From JBKPFU01 sp046728975 (GTDB lineage Bacteria > Actinomycetota > Thermoleophilia > Gaiellales > Gaiellaceae): a stretch of 9,450 nucleotides of DNA. Shown in pieces: positions 1 through 5,766 of this stretch (positions are counted from its first letter, which is position 1; each line of letters opens with the position of its first letter). The notes beneath the pieces are model-generated. The model saw only the letters and a program-made list of their open reading frames with translations, did not search any database and was not told where the DNA came from. The stretch is from contig JBKPFU010000027.1 of NCBI GenBank assembly GCA_046728975.1, positions 1-9,450 on the forward strand, given 5' to 3'. Made by a program: the position numbers and the translations under genes.

Positions 1-658
1 GTCGCCCGATCCGACGCAGCGCCTCGTCGGGAGGGATGATCCGCTGCGGCTCGGCCTCGTCGACGCTGAACGGCCCGACCTCTATTCGGCGCAGCGTGCG
101 GCAGTGCCCACCGAGCGCGTCGGCGACCGACCGGACGTATGTCCCCGAGCCGACCAGAAGGTCGAGCCGTGCAAGGCCGTCCCGATACGAAATGACGTCG
201 AGCGCCTCGATCCGCGAGCGCCGCACCGGCATGTCCACCGCCACGCCGCGCCGGTGCAGGCGGTATGCGCGCTCGCCGCCGATCTTGACCGCAGACGCGG
301 CCGGAATCGGCAGCTCCACCTCCCCGCGGAGGGCTCCGAGCCGCCGGTCGAGCTCCTCGGCCGACGGCGGCTCCGCCTCCTCCACGACGTCGCCCTCCGG
401 ATCGCCCGTCGCCGTCCGGGCCGTCAGGTCGACGTCCGTGACGTATCGCTTGTCGAGGCCCACGAAGCATGACGCGAGCTTAGTTGCCGCGCCTGACAAC
501 ACGAGCAGCAATCCCGTCGCGAACGGATCCAGCGTTCCCGCGTGTCCGGTGCGGGCACCCGTGCGCCTGCGGATCTCGGCGACGACGGCGAACGACGACG
601 GGCCGGCCGGCTTGTCGACCAGGATCAGCCCCTCCGGCTTAAGCGCGCGAGGCGGCAT
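1..658 (-). CDS. truB: tRNA pseudouridine(55) synthase TruB, C-terminus cut by window edge
   Basis: Converts U55 in the T-loop of tRNAs to pseudouridine. I translated this frame directly: 219 codons from ATG at 658 to the left edge with no stop, against a family length of about 290-310. The N-terminus reads GLILVDKPAGPSS (10-22). The catalytic motif GHAGTLDPFATG spans 38-49 with the nucleophile Asp at 44. The second family block SAVKIGGERAY is at 122-132, and GTYVRSVADALG (172-183) supplies the conserved Arg region. An Ala (121) stands where E. coli has the uridine-stacking Tyr76 before 'SAxK'. The start lies 20 bases inside the end of the DHH phosphoesterase gene, which suggests translational coupling, and it is the last visible gene of the nusA-infB type operon. 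Family assignment is secure; only the C-terminal PUA-like or actinobacterial extension is unseen. Confidence 0.95.
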   Translation of the reverse strand, partial: MPPRALKPEGLILVDKPAGPSSFAVVAEIRRRTGARTGHAGTLDPFATGLLLVLSGAATKLASCFVGLDKRYVTDVDLTARTATGDPEGDVVEEAEPPSAEELDRRLGALRGEVELPIPAASAVKIGGERAYRLHRRGVAVDMPVRRSRIEALDVISYRDGLARLDLLVGSGTYVRSVADALGGHCRTLRRIEVGPFSVDEAEPQRIIPPDEALRRIGR

Positions 659-1643
659 TCGCGGCGAACTCGCGACGCAGAAACTCTGTGATCTCCTCGA
701 CCGATTCGTTGCTCGAGAACCCGGCGGCCTGGCGATGGCCGCCGCCGCCAGCCTGACGTGCAATCGCCGAGACATCGAGCTCGTCCGTGCTCGCTCGCAG
801 CGAAATCCGTCGGGACGGCCCGTCCGATCGCGGCGGCTCGCGGATCAGCGCCGCCATGTCGGCGCCCTCGACGGCGCGCAGGTAATCGATAATCCCCTCG
901 GCGTACGCCTCGGCAGCGCCGATATCGGTGAAGTCCTGGCGCGTCAGATAGGAGACGACGAAGCGTCCGCCGTCGTAGATCTGCGCTCGGTCGAGCGCGC
1001 GGGCAAGCAGCTTCAGCTTCGCGAATTGCACGCTTTCGTAAACACCCTGGAACACGCGGTGGACGTTCGCCCCCGCCTCCACGAGCTCGGCGGCCAGCCG
1101 GAGCGCCCGCGGCGTCGTGTTCGTGTACTGGAACCGCCCCGTGTCGGTGACGAGCGCGATGTAGAGGGCCTCGGCCAGATCGGGCGTCAGATCGATCCCG
1201 AGCTCGGCGATCAGGTCGCGCAGGATCTCGCCCGTCGAGGACGCCGTCGGAACGATCAGGTTCAGTGCTCCAAAACCGGTGTTGTCGTGATGGTGGTCGA
1301 TGTTGATCACGAGCGGAGGCCGGGAGAGGAGGTCCTGCTCCGGCCCGATCCGGCTCTCGTTGGCGCAGTCGAGCGCGATCAGCACCCTTTCGGTCCAGTC
1401 CTCCGGAAGCCGCCGCTTCAGCTGGGCGAGGGGCATGAACATGTATTCGCTCGGCAGCGGCGAGTCGCCGTAGAGGTACATCACACTGTCCTTGCCGAGC
1501 TCGTCGAGCGCCACCTTCATCGCGAGCAAGGATCCAAGCGCGTCGCCATCGGGGTTCTCGTGGGTGACGAGCAAGAAGCGGTCGCGCGCGCGGATCGCCT
1601 CGGCGACCGCCTGCAGGTCAGTCTTCGTGGGGGGCGAGCTCAT
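639..1643 (-). CDS. nrnA: DHH/DHHA1 phosphoesterase, bifunctional oligoribonuclease / pAp phosphatase (NrnA-like)
   Basis: 334 residues, the usual NrnA length. Members degrade 2-5 nt RNAs and/or dephosphorylate pAp, and some hydrolyse cyclic-dinucleotide products such as pApA; cytosolic and Mn-dependent. Metal-binding motifs are all present: THENPDGDALGS (27-38, Asp32/Asp34), ALDCAN (90-95, Asp92), NIDHHHDN (114-121, the DHH signature) and VTDTGRF (165-171, Asp167). The C-terminal DHHA1 substrate motif GGGGHRQAAG is at 299-308. The ATG at 1643 lies 26 bases inside the end of rbfA, and its own end overlaps truB by 20 bases, so it sits in a coupled operon. A nrnA-type gene between rbfA and truB is the common arrangement in Gram-positive bacteria and Actinomycetota. 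The exact substrate (nanoRNA, pAp or linear dinucleotides) cannot be decided from sequence. Confidence 0.95.
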   Translation of the reverse strand: MSSPPTKTDLQAVAEAIRARDRFLLVTHENPDGDALGSLLAMKVALDELGKDSVMYLYGDSPLPSEYMFMPLAQLKRRLPEDWTERVLIALDCANESRIGPEQDLLSRPPLVINIDHHHDNTGFGALNLIVPTASSTGEILRDLIAELGIDLTPDLAEALYIALVTDTGRFQYTNTTPRALRLAAELVEAGANVHRVFQGVYESVQFAKLKLLARALDRAQIYDGGRFVVSYLTRQDFTDIGAAEAYAEGIIDYLRAVEGADMAALIREPPRSDGPSRRISLRASTDELDVSAIARQAGGGGHRQAAGFSSNESVEEITEFLRREFAANAASRA

Positions 1644-1962
1644 CGATCAGCTGCGTCATTCGCACGCCGCGCTCGACGGACGGATCGTATTCAAACGCGA
1701 GCTGCGGCGTTCTCTTCAGCCTGAGCTCGCGCGCGAGCCTTGCCTGGAGGACACCGTGGGCGGCAGCGAGGCCTTCGAGGCTGCGCTCGCGCTTGCTCTC
1801 CGAGCCGAGGACGCTTACGAACACCCGCGCGTGACGAAGGTCGGGCGACGTCTTGACGCCGGTTACGGTGACGAAGCCGATGCGGGGGTCCTTGAGCTCC
1901 AGCACCGACGCGGCGAGCACCTCCCGGATCGCCTCGTTCACCCTGCGCATTCGCTCAGTCAT
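1618..1962 (-). CDS. rbfA: 30S ribosome-binding factor RbfA
   Basis: 114 residues, typical for RbfA, a KH-like protein that binds the 30S subunit and helps mature the 5' end of 16S rRNA. The N-terminal helix RMRRVNEAIREVLAAS (4-19) is followed by the family core LKDPRIGFVTVTGVKTSPDLR (about 23-43), ending in HARVFVSVLG (44-53). The second helical part (about residues 58-82) and the terminal strand carrying 'QLAFEYDPSVERG' complete the fold. The ATG overlaps the end of ylxP by 8 bases and its TGA lies inside nrnA, so expression is probably coupled on both sides. Nothing unusual seen. Confidence 0.95.
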   Translation of the reverse strand: MTERMRRVNEAIREVLAASVLELKDPRIGFVTVTGVKTSPDLRHARVFVSVLGSESKRERSLEGLAAAHGVLQARLARELRLKRTPQLAFEYDPSVERGVRMTQLIDELAPHED

Positions 1963-2263
1963 CGAGCGTCACCACCCGCCGCTCGTGCCGCGAAAGCTCG
2001 AAGGACTGGCCGACCAGGTAGCGCTCCGCTCCGTCGAGCAGCTGTTCGACCTCGCTGTGGCCACGCGCTGAGCACGAGATCAGCAGCAGCGAACGCTGCC
2101 AGAGATCGTGGTGGTCGACCTCCGCCACCGACGCGCCAAAGCGCCGCTGGAGCTGCGCCTTGACCGACAGGAGCTCCTTCCGCTTTCCCTTCAACGATCC
2201 GTTTCCGGGAAAATGCAGCTCGGCGGAGAGGATCCCGACATAGCCCGCGCTCATGGCCTCCAT
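1955..2263 (-). CDS. ylxP: DUF503 family protein YlxP
   Basis: 102 residues, matching the DUF503 (YlxP) family, a small cytosolic protein usually encoded beside infB and rbfA; a role in ribosome biogenesis is presumed but biochemically undefined. Diagnostic blocks are VGILSAELHFPGNGSLKGKR (9-28; the family has ELHxPxxxSLKxKR) and SVAEVDHHDLWQR (45-57), the most conserved stretch. The ATG at 2263 is used here. A second in-frame ATG at 2254 would give 99 residues and begin nearer the homologous core; a GGAGG lies only 2 bases before it, so neither start has ideal ribosome-binding-site spacing. Its stop overlaps the rbfA start by 8 bases. Upstream, where infB would normally adjoin, a divergent gene has been placed, so this gene is now the first of its half-operon. 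Confidence 0.92.
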   Translation of the reverse strand: MEAMSAGYVGILSAELHFPGNGSLKGKRKELLSVKAQLQRRFGASVAEVDHHDLWQRSLLLISCSARGHSEVEQLLDGAERYLVGQSFELSRHERRVVTLDD

Positions 2264-2276
2264 TCTTCCGAAACGG

Positions 2277-2292
2277 ACGTCTAACTAGACGT
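2277..2292. promoter_or_regulatory. 16-bp palindrome between divergent ylxP and propeller gene (operator candidate)
   Basis: ACGTCTA / AC / TAGACGT: perfect 7-base arms around a 2-base centre. It fills half of the 27-base gap between the ylxP start (2263) and the GTG of the propeller gene (2291), and its last two bases are the first two bases of that GTG. The position suits an operator acting on one or both divergent promoters. No convincing -35/-10 pair was seen, and the binding factor is unknown. Confidence 0.4.
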
Positions 2293-3547
2293 GCGCCGCT
2301 TCTTCGTGCTCGCCGGCGCGGCCGCCGTAGCGGTTGTCGTTGTGTTCGCAGCCTTCGCGCGGCCGCACACGCGCCCCGTCGCTCACGCGGGCGCCGGCGG
2401 CGGCTACAGCGGGGACGTCTACGCGCACCGCGGCTTCGCGTACCTGTCGAGCTGGCGCGGAAAGGACTGCCCCGCACGGGGTGTCCGGGTGTACGACGTC
2501 CGCCGCCCCACGCGGCCGAGGCGGGTAGCGACCTTCGCGAACGTCGGGTCCGACCCTGTCGTTCAGGGCACATGGACGGAGAAGACGATCGTCAAGCACG
2601 TCCGCAGCGCGGCGTTCAGCGGCGAGCTCGCTGTCACGAGCTTCCAGCATTGCAAGGACGTGCCAAGCTCGTTCGAGGGATTCGGCCTCTACGACGTGAC
2701 CCGACCGAGCCGGCCACGCAAGCTCGCACTCGTCCCGCTCTCTCCGCGCGGCTCCCACGAGATCTGGCTCCAGGCGGCCGGGCGCCGTGTTTACGTGTAC
2801 ACGGCGATCCTCTATTCCGAGAGCGAGTCCGCGCCGAACTGCGATACCCCCGGCAGGCCGGGCTTTCGGATCTTCGACGTCTCGAACCCGAAGGCGCCGA
2901 GACAGGCCGGCGAATGGGGCGCATGGAAGGCGCTCGGCATCCGGCCGGGAACGTGCGGCGCCCGCGCCGGCAACTTCGTCCACTCGGTGATCACCAACGC
3001 GCGCGCGACACGCGCCTACCTCTCGTACTGGAATCTCGGCACCGTCATCCTCGACATCCGCAACCCCGCGCAGCCGCGATATCTCGGGCGGACGCACGAC
3101 GACCAGGGCTCCGCGCACTCGGCCGCAGTCTCGCCCGACGGCGCCCTGCTCCTCGAGACGCACGAGCGGCCCGGCGGCCGAGTCTCGATCTTCGACATCC
3201 GCAATCCTCGAAACCCTGTGCGCCTGAGCGTGTTCAAGGCGCCCAAGCGCCTGCTCCAAGCGGCCCGGAAGCGGAACCTCGCCTATAGCGACAGCGTCCA
3301 CGACCCGAAGCTCGTCGGCCGGAAGGCGTACTTCTCGTGGTACTCGCTCGGCGTGCTCGCGGCCGATCTCTCGAACCCACGCCGTCCTCGATTCCTCGGG
3401 CAGTTCATGCCGCGGGCCACTCATGACCCCGAGCGGAGCTTTTGCCCGGACGCATCTTGCTCGCTGACGTGGGGCGTCTACCCGCTCGGCCGGTACCTGC
3501 TGGCTTCCGACATGGTGGGCGGCCTCTCGGTCTTCAGGACTCGCTAG
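2291..3547 (+). CDS. exported LVIVD-repeat beta-propeller protein, function unknown
   Basis: 418 residues. An N-terminal MRR plus hydrophobic segment (about 4-23) ends in A-F-A, so it is a signal peptide or anchor and the body is extracytoplasmic. Six LVIVD-type repeats follow, each with a hydrophobic strand, then D-[VI]-x-x-P-x-x-P-R: VYDVRRPTRPR (67-77), LYDVTRPSRPR (133-143), IFDVSNPKAPR (194-204), ILDIRNPAQPR (253-263), IFDIRNPRNPV (300-310) and AADLSNPRRPR (358-368). A partial closing strand GGLSVF (410-415) suggests a velcro-closed ring. There are six cysteines (60, 121, 184, 222, 385, 390), which could pair as disulfides outside the cell, and one histidine recurs per repeat unit. The GTG start has no visible ribosome-binding site but is fixed by the signal sequence; a leaderless start is possible. 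Its 3' end overlaps infB tail-to-tail by 14 bases. LVIVD proteins have no established common reaction; substrate or partner unknown. Confidence 0.9.
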   Translation: MRRFFVLAGAAAVAVVVVFAAFARPHTRPVAHAGAGGGYSGDVYAHRGFAYLSSWRGKDCPARGVRVYDVRRPTRPRRVATFANVGSDPVVQGTWTEKTIVKHVRSAAFSGELAVTSFQHCKDVPSSFEGFGLYDVTRPSRPRKLALVPLSPRGSHEIWLQAAGRRVYVYTAILYSESESAPNCDTPGRPGFRIFDVSNPKAPRQAGEWGAWKALGIRPGTCGARAGNFVHSVITNARATRAYLSYWNLGTVILDIRNPAQPRYLGRTHDDQGSAHSAAVSPDGALLLETHERPGGRVSIFDIRNPRNPVRLSVFKAPKRLLQAARKRNLAYSDSVHDPKLVGRKAYFSWYSLGVLAADLSNPRRPRFLGQFMPRATHDPERSFCPDASCSLTWGVYPLGRYLLASDMVGGLSVFRTR

Positions 3548-5525
3548 GCGCGGAAGCGGGAGCCGGCGGCGGCGGCGCCGGCGTCTCGAGGTCGGTGCGC
3601 TCGACCTCGCGGGTCTCGTAGACCTCGAGGACGTCGCCTTCCTTCACGTCGTTGAAGCCGTCGAGCAGGATCCCGCACTCGAACCCCTCCGCCACCTCGC
3701 GGACGTCGTCCTTGAAGCGCTTGAGCTGCGCGATCCGGGTCTCGTGGATGACGGTGCCGTCGCGCACCACGCGCACCCGTGCCCCGCGGCGGACGTTGCC
3801 CTGGGTGACGTAGGAGCCGGCGATCGTTCCGAGCCGCGAGACTCGAAACAGCTGCCGCACCTCCGCCTCGCCGATCGTCTCCTCGGTCGTGACCGGCCGG
3901 AGCATGCCGACCAGCGCCTGCTCGATGTCCTCGGTCAGCTGGTAGATCACCCGGTAGGTGCGGACCTCGACGCCCTCGCGCTCGGCCAAGGCACGCGCCT
4001 CTGCGCTTGGGCGGACGTTGAAGCCCACCACCATCGCGTTCGAGGCGACGGCGAGGTTGACGTCGTTCTCCGTGATCCCGCCGACACCCTGATGGACGAC
4101 GTTGACTCGTACCTCCGGGTGCTGGATCTTCTGCAGCTCGCCGACGGCGGCCTCCACGGAGCCGACGACGTCGCCTTTGAGGATCAGGTTGAGCTCTTGG
4201 ACGTCGCCCGCCTGCATCTCGGTGAAGAGCGTCTCGAGCGTGACGCCGGGCTTCGCTTGGCTCGCCAGCTGCTCCCGCCGGAGACGCTCGCCGCGAAGCT
4301 GCGCAAGGTGGCGCGCCTGGCGCTCGTTCTCGACCACGCGACCGTGCTCGCCGGCCGGCGGCGGCTTGTCGAACCCGATGATCTCGACCGGCTCGCCCGG
4401 GTGCGCCGCGTCGAGCCGCTCACCCCGGAAGTTATGCAGGGCCCGAACCTTCCCCCACGCGTCTCCTGCAACCACTGCGTCGCCGACGCGCAACGTCCCG
4501 CGGTGGATGAGCATCGTCGCCACCGGGCCGCGACCGACGTCGAGACGCGACTCGATGATCGGCCCCGAGGCTTCGGCCTTCGGATTCGCCTTCAGGTCGA
4601 GCTCTGCGTCGGCGACGAGGAGAACCTTCTCGAGCAGGTCGTCCAGGTTCTGCTTCGCCTTTGCGGAAACGTCCGAGTACTGCGTCGCCCCGCCCCAGTC
4701 CTCTGGCTGCAGCCCCTCGCCGGCGAGGTCGCCGCGGACGCGGTTGGGATCGGCGTCCGGGAGATCGATCTTGTTCACGGCCACGACGATTGGAACTTCG
4801 GCCGCGCGCGCGTGCGCGATCGATTCGCGCGTCTGCGGCATCACGCCGTCGTCCGCCGCCACGACCAGAACCGCGATATCGGTCACCTTGGCGCCTCTGG
4901 CGCGCATGGCCGTGAAGGCCTCGTGGCCGGGCGTGTCGAGGAAGGTGATCTTGCGCCCGTCGTGGTCGACCTGGTACGCGCCGATGTGCTGCGTGATGCC
5001 GCCCGCCTCGGTCTCGACGACCGCGGTCTCGCGAATCGCGTCCAGCAGCGTCGTCTTGCCGTGGTCGACGTGGCCCATGATCGTCACCACCGGAGGCCTG
5101 GGCGCGAGGTCCTCCTCGGCGTCCTCGTACTCCTCGACCTCGAGCTCCTCGTCGGCGGCGTGCTTGATCTCCACTTCGCGCTTGAGCTCGGCCGCGATCA
5201 GCTCGACCTCTTCGTCCGACAGCGATTGCGTCGCCGTCTTCGGCGCGCCGAGCCCCATCAGGATCTTGATGATCTGCGGCATCGAGACCCCGAGCGCCTG
5301 CGAAAGGTCCTTGACGGTTACACCCGACTCGACGGTGACGGGGCCGGTGGGCGGCGCCGGGGCAGGTTTCGGCGCGCGGCCGTCGGTGGGCCGCTCGCGG
5401 GCCTGGCGGGCTTGATCGCGTGGCCGCTGCCCCCCCTGGTCGATGACGACACGGCGCTTCCGCCGGCCCGTCATCGGCTGGCGGGGGCGAACCGGACGAT
5501 TTGGTCTGCCGCTCTTGTCAGCCAT
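3534..5525 (-). CDS. infB: translation initiation factor IF-2
   Basis: GTPase that places fMet-tRNA on the 30S subunit and promotes 50S joining. 663 residues from the ATG at 5525. The open frame continues upstream to 5684, but those 53 codons read antisense-like through ylxR and lack homology, and the ATG at 5525 overlaps the ylxR stop by 8 bases. The order is: basic Arg/Pro-rich linker (1-60), a single IF2_N helical domain (about 62-118), an acidic stretch (124-140), then the G domain with GHVDHGKTT (151-159), GGITQHIGAY (175-184), DTPGHE (197-202), NKID (251-254) and SAK (287-289). Domain II starts near 328, domain III carries GDVVGSVEAA (451-460) and GFNVRPSAEA (501-510), and the C-terminal fMet-tRNA-binding domain runs from about 552 to 640. 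A Pro/Ala tail ends the protein. It is short compared with many actinobacterial IF2s because the N-terminal linker is small. Confidence 0.97.
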   Translation of the reverse strand: MADKSGRPNRPVRPRQPMTGRRKRRVVIDQGGQRPRDQARQARERPTDGRAPKPAPAPPTGPVTVESGVTVKDLSQALGVSMPQIIKILMGLGAPKTATQSLSDEEVELIAAELKREVEIKHAADEELEVEEYEDAEEDLAPRPPVVTIMGHVDHGKTTLLDAIRETAVVETEAGGITQHIGAYQVDHDGRKITFLDTPGHEAFTAMRARGAKVTDIAVLVVAADDGVMPQTRESIAHARAAEVPIVVAVNKIDLPDADPNRVRGDLAGEGLQPEDWGGATQYSDVSAKAKQNLDDLLEKVLLVADAELDLKANPKAEASGPIIESRLDVGRGPVATMLIHRGTLRVGDAVVAGDAWGKVRALHNFRGERLDAAHPGEPVEIIGFDKPPPAGEHGRVVENERQARHLAQLRGERLRREQLASQAKPGVTLETLFTEMQAGDVQELNLILKGDVVGSVEAAVGELQKIQHPEVRVNVVHQGVGGITENDVNLAVASNAMVVGFNVRPSAEARALAEREGVEVRTYRVIYQLTEDIEQALVGMLRPVTTEETIGEAEVRQLFRVSRLGTIAGSYVTQGNVRRGARVRVVRDGTVIHETRIAQLKRFKDDVREVAEGFECGILLDGFNDVKEGDVLEVYETREVERTDLETPAPPPPAPASAPSES

Positions 5526-5766
5526 CGGCGTCAGTGTAGAACCGTGCAAGCGTGGGTTCCACGCGCACGGTCTGTCGAAGGGTTCGATTGAAGCCGCGCC
5601 GCGACGCGGCGCGCTCGAAGCACGCGAGACGTCGGCACGTGTAGGCCCCCCTGCCGGGCGCCGTCGCGCTCCCGACCAGGACACCGTTCTGCGCCACGAA
5701 GCGGATCAACTCGGCCTGCGGCGCCTTGCGACCGCAGCCCACACAGGTCCTGACGGGAACCGTCAC
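5518..5766 (-). CDS. ylxR: YlxR family RNA-binding protein (RNase P modulator RnpM)
   Basis: 82 residues, full length for YlxR. The family signature is present: PVRTCVGCGRK (4-14), ELIRFV (19-24) and GRGAYTC (38-44), followed by a basic helix region CFERAASRRGFNRTLRQ (49-65). Four cysteines (8, 11, 44, 49) form a CxxC...CxxxxC pattern that could hold a metal, an inference. In Bacillus subtilis the homologue RnpM binds and modulates the RNase P RNA, and the gene normally lies between nusA and infB as it does here. Start is GTG, overlapping the nusA stop by 4 bases (GTGA); its own stop overlaps the infB start. No ribosomal-like YlxQ gene follows it, unlike in Bacillus. Confidence 0.93.
   Translation of the reverse strand: MTVPVRTCVGCGRKAPQAELIRFVAQNGVLVGSATAPGRGAYTCRRLACFERAASRRGFNRTLRQTVRVEPTLARFYTDADG

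Noticed and set aside
36..1724. 562-codon plus-strand ORF opposite truB, nrnA and rbfA
   Set aside because: Antisense shadow of three conserved genes; high GC removes stops in this frame, and no domain is visible.
2285..3424. 379-codon minus-strand ORF opposite the propeller gene, which would restore operon direction
   Set aside because: No recognisable domain, while the plus strand has a signal peptide and six clear LVIVD repeats; the minus frame is the shadow.
3744..5591. 615-codon plus-strand ORF opposite infB
   Set aside because: Mirror frame of the IF2 coding sequence; composition and lack of motifs show it is a shadow.
5526..5684. 53-codon N-terminal extension of IF2
   Set aside because: It lies wholly within ylxR, lacks homology, and the ATG at 5525 overlapping the ylxR stop fits operon coupling and the IF2 N-terminus better.
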